A stretch of DNA of 64,000 nucleotides from Breviolum minutum Mf 1.05b.01. Lineage: Eukaryota; Sar; Dinophyceae; Suessiales; Symbiodiniaceae. The stretch covers positions 1 to 64,000 of the forward strand of contig DF239117.1 of the NCBI GenBank assembly GCA_000507305.1, in the 5' to 3' direction. Positions 30,269 through 39,529 of this stretch are shown piece by piece. Under the pieces are notes generated by a model, which saw only the letters and a list, made by a program, of their open reading frames with translations, did not search any database and had not been told where the DNA came from. Each line of letters begins with the position of its first letter. The stretch's first letter is position 1. The position numbers and the translations under genes are program-made.

Positions 30269-30435
30269 ATGTACGCCTCCATCTATATTGTGACCAACCT
30301 ATACATCCCGGCCAAAAACCCTGGGTCATATTGCCTTTCAGGCCACAACTGACTGCCCAAAGTGAAGAAGTGAAACAGGAAACTTGGGATATACGGGAAA
30401 CGGGGGGGGGGAGATATTTGCTGCACAATCGGCGG
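30269..30435 (+). CDS. putative long exon
   Basis: Acceptor ACCTAACTCCAG. 2 nt plus 55 codons to the donor GTAGAG: VRLHLYCDQPIHPGQKPW, VILPFRPQLTAQSEEVKQ, ETWDIRETGGGRYLLHNR. A second frame (MYASIYIVTNLYIPAKNP) is open at the start. The long frame is more protein-like. Confidence 0.58.
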
Positions 30436-30576
30436 GTAGAGATAGTTTTTTTTTTTAATGTGGCAGAGGATTTTGTGGTGAAAAATGAATGATACCAATA
30501 ACATGTCATAAACAACGTATCACAAAACCATGTTGGTTGGAATACTCATTTCACTGTTTTGTTTATCCATAAAAAG

Positions 30577-30592
30577 ACAATGCAGTGTGCAG
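30577..30592 (+). CDS. putative 16-nt microexon
   Basis: TTTATCCATAAAAAG acceptor and consensus donor GTGAGT bound ACA ATG CAG TGT GCA G (TMQCA). The end phase fits 30668. Confidence 0.35.
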
Positions 30593-30667
30593 GTGAGTTG
30601 GAAAAATGCCACAAGTGACGGTCACTGCACTAGTGTCACTAGTGTTAGGATGTGCCAGAGGAATCAG

Positions 30668-30693
30668 GTGCTTCTTTCCAGCTATATATCTCA
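30668..30693 (+). CDS. putative short exon
   Basis: After AGAGGAATCAG: 2 nt plus 8 codons (ASFQLYIS), donor GTTTTG. Low information content. Confidence 0.35.
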
Positions 30694-30712
30694 GTTTTGT
30701 ATACTTACTTGC

Positions 30713-30823
30713 AGTACTCCCTCGAAAACTAACATAGAACCTGAAAATCACCCTGTTGAAAAGGAAAATCATCTTCCAAACCTCCATTTTTTGGGTTCCA
30801 TGTTAATCTTCCAGGGGTGTAAT
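30713..30823. mobile_element. hybrid D/C inverted-repeat element
   Basis: The left end is D type (CTCCCTCGAAAACTAACATAG), the right end C type (CCATGTTAATCTTCCAGGGG). The inner GAACCTGAAAAT / GGGTTCC arms still pair. Confidence 0.75.
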
Positions 30824-30829
30824 AGAACA

Positions 30830-30944
30830 CTAGGTGGTGGCAACTCAAACAATGTTTATATATTTACACCTCGACTTGGGGAAATGATCAGATTTTAACG
30901 ATCCTATTTTTTCAGATGGGTTGGTTGACCAAACCACCACCAAG
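30830..30944 (+). mobile_element. family A element, diverged
   Basis: CTAGGTGGTGGCAACTCAAA left, GGTTGACCAAACCACCACCAAG right. First of two adjacent A copies. Confidence 0.82.
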
Positions 30945-30955
30945 CAGAAAACATT

Positions 30956-31051
30956 TCTGGGTGGTTTCAAATATTTTTTATTTTCACCCCTATTTGGGGA
31001 AGATTCGCGTTTTGACTAATATTTTTCAAAGGGGTTGAAACCACCAACCAG
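30956..31051 (+). mobile_element. family A element, adjacent second copy
   Basis: TCTGGGTGGTTTCAAATA left, GGTTGAAACCACCAACCAG right. Separated by 11 nt from the previous copy. Confidence 0.88.
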
Positions 31052-31122
31052 ATTTGCGGGGGAAGAGGACGTCCGGTGGTTCGGTGTTTCAATGGAGGTT
31101 TAAAACGTGACGTTCCGTCCAG

Positions 31123-31184
31123 GCGTATCGTGTTTGCTATGCGGCTATCAGTCATTTGTTTCTAGTTTCTACTTCCAAGAGGAG
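31123..31184 (+). CDS. putative exon
   Basis: Acceptor GACGTTCCGTCCAG, donor GTTGAA, 20 codons plus 2 nt: AYRVCYAAISHLFLVSTS then KR. Confidence 0.5.
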
Positions 31185-31238
31185 GTTGAACTCAAACATG
31201 TACCTAAAAACCAAGCATTGAAAACACCTGCTTTGCAG

Positions 31239-31318
31239 TGTACCATCCATCAACTCGAGCTTATAAGATGATTCAATCAATCTTTCCAATGAAACTCTAT
31301 GAACTCACAATCATTGAG
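31239..31318 (+). CDS. putative exon
   Basis: Acceptor ACACCTGCTTTGCAG, donor GTCCTA, 2 nt plus 26 codons: YHPSTRAYKMIQSIFPMK then LYELTIIE. Confidence 0.6.
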
Positions 31319-31443
31319 GTCCTATATTCCCATGTATTATTTTTGAATAAACTATTACATGACCAACCCCCGCGACCTCTGAGGTTTAGTAAGGGAAACC
31401 GCCTGCAAAAAAGGGTGAAGTATGATCAACTTTGATAGCCCAG

Positions 31444-31526
31444 AATTGTGACCGTTGCTTTTTCGGCTCAATGAATTTCAAGGAGGGGTGCTACGCCGGC
31501 TGCGTCTGCACCCCTTGGGCCTTCAG
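31444..31526 (+). CDS. putative exon, Cys-rich
   Basis: TTTGATAGCCCAG then 27 codons plus 2 nt to the donor GTTTGC: NCDRCFFGSMNFKEGCYA then GCVCTPWAF. Five cysteines in 27 residues (C-x2-C, then C-x3-C-x-C) suggest a disulfide or metal site; no family assigned. The phase fits 31239-31318. Confidence 0.55.
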
Positions 31527-31969
31527 GTTTGCAGCGCAGCTGGTGGTATCTAAAATCTTTAAGCTAATAACAGGGAGCGATTTGGAGCTACTCCCCGCAG
31601 AAATTCTGAACACATTTTAGAATGATGTAGTTTTTAGGACAAGGAAGTATCAACATGACATGTCATGACAATACCTCGGACCATTTCTGTTTGATAAAAC
31701 ATGAAAAATCCACTTGATCCGTTCATGGTACCCAAAATCATCCACTTGTGAAGTCGTGTTTCAGTTCGATGGCTCCAGATCAATATCAAAATTGGATGTT
31801 TCACCAAAGAACCATTAAAATTAGGTTGTTTAGGGCACCAGCTTGGTATAATTACAATATCACTGAAAACACTTCCATATATATATATATTAAGGGTTAC
31901 TTGAGGGTTACCATCTAAACTCAGGCAATTGTTCGGTGAGTCGTTTAAATGTTGCTATATTGTTTGTAG

Positions 31970-32037
31970 ATACCCAGGATGTGACCATCTCAGATTTCTA
32001 AGGGCTTCACCACCAGCGATTCACGGAGCACCCTCAG
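31970..32037 (+). CDS. putative exon
   Basis: Acceptor TATATTGTTTGTAG, donor GTCATG. 1 nt, 22 codons, 1 nt: YPGCDHLRFLRASPPAIH then GAPS. The start phase fits 31444-31526. The frame stays open across 32041-32240. Confidence 0.5.
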
Positions 32038-32040
32038 GTC

Positions 32041-32088
32041 ATGAAGAAGCTGCTGTTGTTGTTGCTGGCCGTCGCTTCGGCGCAGGAG
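32041..32088 (+). CDS. possible first coding exon with signal peptide
   Basis: ATG four nt after CCCTCAG, then 16 codons, MKKLLLLLLAVASAQE, followed by GTGGCA as a donor. This is a textbook secretory signal: basic start, hydrophobic core, AVASA cleavage context. Caution: part of the hydrophobic run comes from a CTG/TTG stretch, and a different frame continuing from 31970 is also open. Confidence 0.4.
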
Positions 32089-32176
32089 GTGGCAATGACC
32101 CGAAGAAAAAAAACAAGAAAAATGGGCAAACTTTTTTGAGAAACCCCAACCGACTCCCACCTCCACACTCGCAAAG

Positions 32177-32200
32177 AATCAAAAGAAATTCTTTGGATAT
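32177..32200 (+). CDS. putative short exon, frame uncertain
   Basis: Pyrimidine-rich acceptor (CCTCCACACTCGCAAAG), donor GTTGAG, 8 codons NQKKFFGY. A second frame (IKRNSLDMLRSHEDFK) is open to a stop at 32240. Confidence 0.35.
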
Positions 32201-32360
32201 GTTGAGATCACATGAAGATTTCAAGATCACTGATTGCTGAGAAACAGCACAAACTTCCATGGGTTCCAACTAAAGTTTAGAGTTTCAAGACTTGAAAAAA
32301 ACAAACACACTGGACCCAAACACGACCCGTTTCCCCTCATCACGTGTGATGAAACGGCAG

Positions 32361-32405
32361 GACGCCACATGCTCCATCAATGGAATTGGAAATGGATGTG
32401 TCAAG
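32361..32405 (+). CDS. putative exon, small and Cys/Gly-containing
   Basis: GTGATGAAACGGCAG then 15 codons in phase 0-0: DATCSINGIGNGCVK. The frame goes on through AHSVCESKKSQCCL to a stop. GC (after 32405) or GT (GTGTGC) donors are both possible. Confidence 0.42.
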
Positions 32406-32527
32406 GCCCACAGTGTGTGCGAGAGCAAGAAATCTCAATGCTGTTTATAGCATACTATGCTGTTAAATATATCTTTAATCATGTTATCGGATAATTGGCA
32501 AGATATGACATGTCAGCAACAAATTAT

Positions 32528-32600
32528 ACCCATAGGATCCATGTATGGTATATTCACCTACAGTTGGCTTAGATTTATGGGTAAATATGCCGTACAGGTA
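32528..32600. mobile_element. family H element, half copy
   Basis: TACCCATAGGATCCATGTAT left end and TTCACCTACAGTTGGC interior as at 14789; the right end is decayed. Confidence 0.7.
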
Positions 32601-32619
32601 TGAAAAACATATTATTTTC

Positions 32620-32720
32620 ATTATTGTTATTATGATTATTATTATTGGTAGTATTATCATTATTACTATACACAATAGATATGAACATACCCACATATAT
32701 TATATATTTCCCAAACAATT
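32620..32720. repeat. ATT/TTA-rich simple repeat
   Basis: TTATTATGATTATTATTATT-type run followed by TATATA. No coding. Confidence 0.75.
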
Positions 32721-32949
32721 GATATGCTTTTAAAATTTAGGCACACCTGCCACACTGTTTTTTTTACGCTCCAAGAAAACCACACCACACAGCCCCCTTC
32801 TTCCCACCCCTTAGTCGCCCACGGGGCGGGAGGCGAACCAAACTGCTCATTGCAAAGCACAAGGCTTTGATCCTGAGAAGTTGGGGTGTAAAACCTGCCG
32901 CGTCCTTGAGAAAAGGCCCCCCGTTACGTTTTCGCGTTTTTTCGTTGGG

Positions 32950-33114
<165 letters not shown>

Positions 33115-33119
33115 NNNNN
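33115..33119. other. assembly gap (5 N)
   Basis: Five N at the end of the TTG tract, so the true repeat length and the sequence next to it are unknown. Confidence 1.
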
Positions 33120-33386
33120 TTGGGGGGGGGAAGAGGGACAAAACAGATCTGCAGAATGTCAGTGTTTTCTGTTTGAGATTTAGATGTTACTGTGATAGTA
33201 TGTTACTCTGTTTGCATCGTTTTCAAAAGACACATGTCCTTTGATAAAATCCAACCGTGATGGAGGCCGATGGAATTGCAATCAGCATCCATCAACGTCC
33301 TCCTAGTAGATGTTCACACTGCATTGTATGTTTGTTGACGTGACATGGATCATGGTGAAGCAGCAGCAAAGGTCACACAAAAAAAT

Positions 33387-33495
33387 ACCCTCCCGAAGTT
33401 TAACATACAGTAGCCCCTGAAAAATGATGGTTGGAAGACTACTTTCCTTTTGGGATGGTATCTTCTGGGGCGAACTGTTAAACTTCCAGGTGGTA
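33387..33495. mobile_element. family D inverted-repeat element
   Basis: TACCCTCCCGAAGTTTAAC left, GTTAAACTTCCAGGTGGTA right; inner GTAGCCCCTGAAAA and GGGGCGAACT. Confidence 0.88.
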
Positions 33496-33924
33496 GGAAT
33501 TACATGGATCAGATGCTCCCACAATGCAGACGAAAGACAAAGGGAAGGGAAGGGAACTTGCATCCTCCGAGAAAAAAAGCATCCCAAGTTACATGGACCG
33601 GCCACTAGTGACGTGTTAGCCATGTGACCATGTGGCACTTCTACTGAGATATGTTCCCCATGTACGGAATCATCGGGTGAATCATCCTCAAAAGTCCCCG
33701 ACTTGGACCTCTACAGAATAAGTCAACAAAGTAGGGGAAATCTTATCCAATTTCAGATTGTTCGAGTTCTTTGTATCCAGATCTATACGCATTGTGCTTC
33801 TTTAGACTCCACCAGAGCTTGTAATTGAGAGGTTGATTTTTTAAACAAGAACTAGTTTACCAGGATTTCTGTTCCTACTTTCGAGCAGGATTTCTGTTTT
33901 GTCTGTTTTTTTTTTTGTTTTCAG

Positions 33925-34170
33925 GTGTGGGGTTCCATTTCCAACTCAACTGGCCTTAACCCACCAATCGTTGTCTAAATATGGCAAAGTTGCAGGTTAA
34001 AAGAAAGCGGTTTGGATGCCAAAGAATTGACATCTCAGTGTTTGGCATGCTGTGAGGAGGAGGGATCAAAGGGTTGGAACCGGGTGGTTTCGCTCATGGC
34101 CGCAATGGTGGTTTTGAATCAAAAGGATCCTTTGACTCTGACTGTAGTACGGCATAGTAAGGCACAATGA
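33925..34170 (+). CDS. exon region with competing readings
   Basis: Excellent acceptor (TTTTTTGTTTTCAG). Reading 1: 1 nt plus 23 codons (CGVPFPTQLALTHQSLSK then YGKVA), donor GTTAAA at 33996. Reading 2: a second acceptor TTGCAG at 33995, then a 57-codon frame to TGA: LKESGLDAKELTSQCLAC, CEEEGSKGWNRVVSLMAA. Both look coding but they exclude each other. Confidence 0.52.
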
Positions 34171-34562
34171 TTGTTTTCATTTGTGGTGATGCGATGTTCT
34201 TAGACTGCCAACTCCCAATGAACATTTTGAAGAATTTTGAGTCTAGTGGCCTGCGCGATTAGAGTGGGGCGGAACCATAAGAGATAACGTATTAAATCCT
34301 GTGATTCCATTGGGGGGGCTGAAAAAAGAGACGGCCAGGGATGACGGCCAGTCGTTTCGCCAAGCCGCTAATGGGTGATGCAGAAAGCATGCATATAGTG
34401 AATCGAACCAGGTCAAAGTTGGCAAAGCTTTGTATGCTTTGCTTGTTTCTTTTCTCCACATGTAACGACTCAACACCAGCAAGGAAGATGGTAGGGACGC
34501 GATCATTTTTCATTTTGACTTAAAACTTACTTAAAACATTGGAGAGTTTTTGTGTACAATAG

Positions 34563-34690
34563 GTACAAGAAGGGGCCCCCTAACTACTATAAGTGGATTT
34601 ATCCCTAGTTATACCCATTTACAACCATGGTTAAATAGGGTTTGCCGGGCTTATAACTACCTTATAGCTAGGGGGGACCCTTCTTGTACA
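34563..34690. mobile_element. family G inverted-repeat element
   Basis: GTACAAGAAGGGGCCCCCTA left, TAGGGGGGACCCTTCTTGTAC right; central ACAACCATGGTT. Perfect TIR apart from a few bases. Confidence 0.92.
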
Positions 34691-34973
34691 GTTCTTAAGG
34701 TCCAACTGAATCCCGGTTTGTTTGTAATTGAAATGGACCACAGTTAGAGTGGTTCACAATGTCGATGATTTCCCGTTCCACCAACTAGCAAGCATGTCCC
34801 GTGAATCACATTGAGTTGAGGAGATGGTGATTTGGTGTTTGGTAAGTTTAGGGGAAAAAAAACAACCTGAGCCCAAAAAACAAACTGCAACATTTTTGGG
34901 GGGGTTGAAAATGAAGTGTAGATTCGAAGCAAGTTTCGTCAATTCACCCACATGATTGATGTATCAAACTCAG

Positions 34974-35015
34974 GAGCCCATCTTGGAGCTCTTTCCAAAG
35001 GCGGCTTCGGGGTGG
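34974..35015 (+). CDS. putative exon
   Basis: Acceptor TATCAAACTCAG, donor GTTGTT, 14 codons in phase 0-0: EPILELFPKAASGW. The frame continues VVRGSSRCEEKTAA to a stop. Confidence 0.52.
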
Positions 35016-35188
35016 GTTGTTCGTGGATCCAGTCGTTGTGAAGAAAAAACAGCAGCTTAGTGAAGATTTGGGTAGGCGACGGTTTAAGAGATGACGTTAA
35101 GGGTAAGCGAATTGGGATGTGGAAAACATGGTCAATGAATGTCAATGAATATCAATGAATCGGAGGTCAATCACTAACAACTGCTTAG

Positions 35189-35268
35189 TGACCGCTGATA
35201 GCGGCGCCGACACCTCACGTATTGCGTTTGAAACCTGGACTCCAAAAACGGCCAAAACATTTGGGTTG
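35189..35268 (+). CDS. putative exon
   Basis: CAACTGCTTAG acceptor, donor GTGAAT, 2 nt plus 26 codons: TADSGADTSRIAFETWTP then KTAKTFGL. Confidence 0.52.
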
Positions 35269-35426
35269 GTGAATTGTTATTATGATTTTTTCTATCATGG
35301 TTGTTAGTTATGATTATATTCACCAAAATTTAGTACATTTTTTTTAAATATACATTTGATTGTTGTATATCTTATGATTATGATTATATACTATACAATA
35401 GTCTTGTATTTTATTCAGTTCTTCAG

Positions 35427-35519
35427 GCTTTGATCATAGCATCTACCCCACCTGCATTCATTGCGGCTTTGTCCCAGGCTCGTCTCATTGCTGATGCCCA
35501 GCAACAGGAGAGAGACCAG
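35427..35519 (+). CDS. putative exon, Ala/Gln-rich helix
   Basis: Acceptor TATTCAGTTCTTCAG, 31 codons in phase 0-0: ALIIASTPPAFIAALSQ then ARLIADAQQQERDQ. The next bases GACGCG could be a GA donor, or the frame ends two codons later at TGA (35526-35528) as a C-terminus. Confidence 0.6.
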
Positions 35520-36017
35520 GACGCGTGACACCTGGAATCAAAAGAATGCGTTTTGGGAAAAGGAATTACCTTGGTGAACTAACATATCCCCTGAAAAGGC
35601 ATTTTTGAGTCGGTGTTTTTCCATTTCCCAAGATCTGATAATTTTAGTTCCCTTTGTGTTTTTGTTATGTTTTTCTTGCTCGTGAAAAGTATGGCAAATT
35701 TTTGTGGCAAGGTTCATTTTGATTTGTCAAGGGTGTTTGCGAATTTATAATACTCATGGCTTTTGGTTCAGTGTAAGCTAACTGACAAGAGACTTAGGAC
35801 ACGGTCATCTCTCAAGTCTCTCGTACATTACCCAAAAAGACCTTCATCCGATGCCCCGTTTTTTGCTTGCTAAATGGATGCTTTTCTCAACTTTTAGAAC
35901 TTTGCCTTGAAAGAAGTGAAATGTTTTGTCCACCGGAAAGGTATTTTTTCAGAGAATCCTATGCTATTGGAGACCAGCACTTTTGCAGAAGGTTTTGGTG
36001 CATCATGTTTTTTCTCG

Positions 36018-36103
36018 GGGTGTTTGCCCCGAAACTTGGGTGATGATAATCCACTTTTGACTTGAGTTTTTGTTTCAGATAGGTTGTTCAACCACCACGT
36101 AGT
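36018..36103 (+). mobile_element. family A element, partial
   Basis: GGGGTGTTTGCCCCGAAACT core variant and GGTTGTTCAACCACCACGTAG right end; left end missing. Confidence 0.55.
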
Positions 36104-36168
36104 TTTGCTTGATGAACATATTACAAAGTCACCCCAAGTCAAGAAGGTTGGCGTCCTTTTTTCTTCAG

Positions 36169-36210
36169 CAAAAACTTCTATCATTTCGGCATTTCGGTAT
36201 ATGGGAAGCA
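36169..36210 (+). CDS. putative exon
   Basis: Excellent acceptor (CCTTTTTTCTTCAG), donor GTGTTA, 14 codons in phase 0-0: QKLLSFRHFGIWEA. Confidence 0.58.
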
Positions 36211-36305
36211 GTGTTACTTCCCACCCTTGGACCACGGGTTGTCATCTAATTTCATCCATTTTCGCTCCTTGTGTTCCCATGGTTTCCCTCAACTTCTTTC
36301 GGTAG

Positions 36306-36406
36306 AGAAACTTGGATTTCCGCCGGGTGTTTCATGGGCGATGGAGGATTTGCACGACTTCATCAAAAGGAAAGCTCCTCGTATTCCGAACCTTGAGGCA
36401 AGAGTT
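36306..36406 (+). CDS. putative exon, consensus donor
   Basis: Long pyrimidine-rich acceptor (CAACTTCTTTCGGTAG) and consensus donor GTGAGT. The most protein-like frame (2-nt start) reads KLGFPPGVSWAMEDLHDF then IKRKAPRIPNLEARV. The phase-0 frame (RNLDFRRVFHGRWRIC) also stays open and fits 36169-36210, so the frame is unresolved. Confidence 0.58.
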
Positions 36407-36649
36407 GTGAGTTGTCTGCAATGGTAGCTGTATAGCATGTTGGATGATGAGTAGTGCCAACCACAAAATATGAGAAATGTGTGTGTGTGTGTGATGCTCG
36501 ATAAGTATGATATATAGTAAAACTGTGTATACTTGTAATATATATATATCATACCTTCTACAGATGTTAGTTGACATCGTGCGTTTATTGGTAGACCCGT
36601 TGTACAATCTATAGATTTCCATGAATCATGAATACAGTATTGTTACATC

Positions 36650-36900
36650 ATACCCATATTGTTTATAATTATAGTATATTATTTATGATTATAGTATATT
36701 TCATTATATCATATCATATCACATCACATTATATCATATTTGCATGATATTATATTATATTTTTTGAAAATCTTGTCATACAGTATATTATATTTTGTTT
36801 TATCAGTTTATTTTATCTTATTTATCTTATCTTATACTATATTATATTATTTTATTTTATTTTATTTATATTAAATTAAATTATATTATATTATATTATA
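36650..36900. repeat. degenerate TATTA/TATCA repeat
   Basis: ATATTATATTATTTTATTTT-type and ATCATATCACATCAC-type runs. No coding. Confidence 0.85.
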
Positions 36901-37182
36901 CACCTCGGACCTTGTGAAGGTGAAACATGTATCACCCAAATCTGTCGTGCCAGTTTTTTGTTGCGTTTTTTTTGTCCCGTTGAAAAAAGCAGTTGTAGCA
37001 GAAAATAATGAATCGTTCATTTCATGTTACAACACCAAGTTCTATAAAAAAAGGTATATATGATAGTTAAACAAACACATGTTTCTGCATCACCGCAACA
37101 AAAAAAACAAACATTTTTCAGAAGGGACACGCTTTTTTAGCACATACAAACAATGGCCACCTTTTTTTGGGGGGGGAAGTAG

Positions 37183-37267
37183 GTGGATTATCAAGCTGGA
37201 GCTTCACCTGCGGTGGAATTGGAAACCACTGATGGCTCTGGGCGTGTACTGCGTGCAGACGTACGAG
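37183..37267 (+). CDS. putative exon
   Basis: GGGGAAGTAG then 28 codons plus 1 nt to the donor GTGAGA: VDYQAGASPAVELETTDG then SGRVLRADVR. A rival frame with a 1-nt start (WIIKLELHLRWNWKPLMA) is also open and ends in phase 0. Confidence 0.55.
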
Positions 37268-37446
37268 GTGAGATCGAATGATTTGGGGTGGGCCACTGGC
37301 GCAGGGTTACAAATAGATATGCCAATAGTTTTACTGCAATATAAGTTCAGTTTATAAAAATGCATCAAGAAGTGTCCATTCACAGTATTTCAATAACATT
37401 GAACGATATTTGTATGATATTACTACTCCCTGTGGATCAAGTGAAG

Positions 37447-37495
37447 CTTGCTAAGACTCAGGACGCATGTCGGTATGAAACCCTGCTGAATGATG
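37447..37495 (+). CDS. putative exon
   Basis: ATCAAGTGAAG then 16 codons plus 1 nt to GTTTTC: LAKTQDACRYETLLND. The end phase fits 38433-38532. Confidence 0.52.
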
Positions 37496-37760
37496 GTTTT
37501 CTCATGTTCGTTTATCGGATGTTTGGTCTTTTGAGGATTTACCATACTAGTTTCGCGATTGCGTAAGGCAAACAAACTCATGATCAAAGTGTTGGTGTGG
37601 ATTTTGCAATGTTTTGGGGTTGGGGGTCTTCATATAATACCTCAATTTCAACGCAAGCCTTGCCAACCGTTGGGATGCTTTACTTGACATCACCGGGTGA
37701 TAAGTCAAGTCACTGATCGGACCTTTTCGACCCCTATGGCTGGATGGGTTTTATGGAACA

Positions 37761-37987
37761 CCCTGGTTGGTTGGGTTTTTTGGGAGGGATTCGATTCTAC
37801 TACCCAGTTATGTACTAGGGTGTGCATGGAACTTAGTAACTATATATAGTTAGTAAGTTGGGTTATTTCACCTATTTGGGGACGTATCCAACCTACTTAT
37901 ATTGGGGTGAACTAATCCAGTGATCCTAAGTACCATGGACATCCCAGTACCATGGACATCCCAGTAGGGATTATAGTAAACCAATAT
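37761..37987. mobile_element. family K element interrupted by a B element
   Basis: CCCTGGTTGGTTGGG left end and TACTACCCAGTTATG before the insertion; GGGATTATAGTAAACCAAT after it. Compare the uninterrupted K at 28537. Confidence 0.75.
37813..37976 (+). mobile_element. family B element nested in K
   Basis: TACTAGGGTGTGCATGG left; the right end TACCATGGACATCCCAG is present twice in tandem, then TA. TA flanks both sides. Confidence 0.88.
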
Positions 37988-38109
37988 CTAGGTGGTGGCG
38001 GTGGCAACTCAAATATTATTTAATTTTCACCCCGAAATTTGGCGAAGATGTTCACCCAATTTGACTGACGATCATATTTTTCAAGGGGGTTGGTTCAACC
38101 ACCAACTAG
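37988..38109 (+). mobile_element. family A element
   Basis: CTAGGTGGTGGCGGTGG left (extra GGCGGT), GGTTCAACCACCAACTAG right. Abuts the K remnant. Confidence 0.9.
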
Positions 38110-38259
38110 TGAAGATGTATTTCCTTTTTGAAGATTCGGGATTTTCCAGCTAGCCATCGAAGGAAAACCTACTTCCCCAAAGTTCACGGGACCAACAAAT
38201 CAGGGAACCATAAATAAACTGCTTCTAACAAACTTCCAACAAAAAACAATTGAGCAGTG

Positions 38260-38362
38260 ACAAAAACCCTAGGTTATTTGCAGTATGTAAGAGTATTATA
38301 CTACCCCGTTTTTTAAGGATCATAAAATTGAAACACCACAAGGATCCCTATGCACCAATCAG
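38260..38362. mobile_element. family K element, diverged
   Basis: CAAAAACCCTAGGTT left, GAGTATTATACTACCCCG core, TATGCACCAATCAG right. Confidence 0.6.
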
Positions 38363-38432
38363 TTTTTTATGGAATATCATAAGGGTTTTTGAACGTTGCT
38401 CAATTGCCCAAACCCACCGTTGCCAAAAACAG

Positions 38433-38532
38433 ACGACGTGACGTCGGACCAACCACCAAGCCACCAAGCGACCGGTTGCATCCAGATTGGAAGTCGGACC
38501 ACCTGGTACAGTTTCTCAACTTACGACTGCAG
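38433..38532 (+). CDS. putative exon
   Basis: TTGCCAAAAACAG acceptor, donor GTCAGC. With a 2-nt start: DVTSDQPPSHQATGCIQI, GSRTTWYSFSTYDC plus 2 nt, in phase with 37447-37495. A rival frame (PDWKSDHLVQFLNLRLQ) ends in phase 0 at the same donor. Confidence 0.55.
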
Positions 38533-38844
38533 GTCAGCCAACCAAAAAAAAAGAGGGGATTTGTTGGATGTGGGTGGATGTTTTTTTGTTGAGAAAAAAA
38601 TGTACCTAAGATTTATGTAGGATGCATGTAACATGTCAAAGATGGAAATATTTTCAAGTGACTTGTTTTGCTATGTTTTCCGAACTAACGACCTCTTACT
38701 TGGTACCTTAGTAAGGGATTTGTTGGGCTATTTCACAAAGAAAGCGAATAGGTGAAATTTCATCGGCTCAGCCAGATCTTTCTGAATGATAGACGATAGA
38801 AGTGATACTTGCCTTTTTTGAAGCATTTATTTCTAATTAATGTT

Positions 38845-38921
38845 CAACCCTATTTGGACAAAGGTTCCCATTTTGACGAGCCAGATTTTTCAAACGGCTT
38901 GTTCAACCACTGTGCAACTAG
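38845..38921 (+). mobile_element. family A element, diverged
   Basis: TTCAACCCTATTTGGAC core and TTGTTCAACCACTGTGCAACTAG right end. Confidence 0.6.
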
Positions 38922-39030
38922 ATATTATGGATGCCAGTGGAAAATGAAGGTTGATAGAGATCCCCTCCGCACAAAAAAGTAATGTCATCCCGGTGATGAC
39001 TGGTATCCTGGGTGGGGTTTCCACCCCCAA
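38921..39030. mobile_element. family L element, second copy
   Basis: TGGATGCCAGTGGAAAA left and GTGATGACTGGTATCCTGGG right resemble 1857-1959, with one arm decayed. Confidence 0.6.
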
Positions 39031-39038
39031 ACTAGATA

Positions 39039-39145
39039 TACCCCCCCGGCCCCCTGAAAATGGCCTCTGAAAATAGGCCATCCCCAAAAAAAGTTCATCT
39101 TCCAACCATTGATTTTCACGGGCTATGTTAGTTTCAGGGAGGGTA
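39039..39145. mobile_element. family D element
   Basis: ACCCCCCCGGCCCCCTGAAAA left, GCTATGTTAGTTTCAGGG right. It ends in the TA that begins the adjacent B element. Confidence 0.78.
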
Positions 39146-39286
39146 CTGGGATGTCCTGCCGGTACTTAGGATCACTGGATTAGTTCACCCCAATATAAGT
39201 AGGTTGTAAGTAAGTCCCCTAAATAGGTCAGTTTTAACCCAACTTACTAACGATCGTTACTAAGTTCCGGCAGGACACCCTAGTAT
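39144..39286 (-). mobile_element. family B element sharing TA with D
   Basis: TACTGGGATGTCCTGCCGG left, CCGGCAGGACACCCTAGTA right. Reverse orientation; the left TA is also the right end of the D copy. Confidence 0.92.
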
Positions 39287-39367
39287 ATACTGTATTTATT
39301 TATATACAATAGAATTACTTCACACTTTCCAACCCTCACATCATCTTTGTCCCTCTTCGATCTGCAG

Positions 39368-39470
39368 GAAGCCGAAAAGAGTGATGGCATGGGAAATGGC
39401 GCCTGGAGCGCTGAAATTCAGCAACTTGGACGAGTTCTTTTAAGTCATCAGCGGGGGAAGCAGAGCATCT
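39368..39470 (+). CDS. putative exon, frame uncertain
   Basis: CCTCTTCGATCTGCAG acceptor. Phase-0 frame: EAEKSDGMGNGAWSAEIQ then QLGRVLLSHQRGKQ, donor GTAGAA at 39471. The 1-nt frame (KPKRVMAWEMAPGALKFS then NLDEFF stop) fits the previous exon's phase. Coding is likely, frame not settled. Confidence 0.55.
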
Positions 39471-39529
39471 GTAGAAATATATAAGGAGAACAGGGAATCG
39501 TGAATTAATGACAAATTTTTGTGTTACAG

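Noticed and set aside
31453..31474. A string resembling the dinoflagellate spliced leader (CCGTTGCTTTTTCGGCTCAAT, about 16 of 21 matches) just before an ATG
   Set aside because: It falls inside a well-supported exon (31444-31526) and is read through in frame. With five mismatches a chance match in 64 kb is quite possible.
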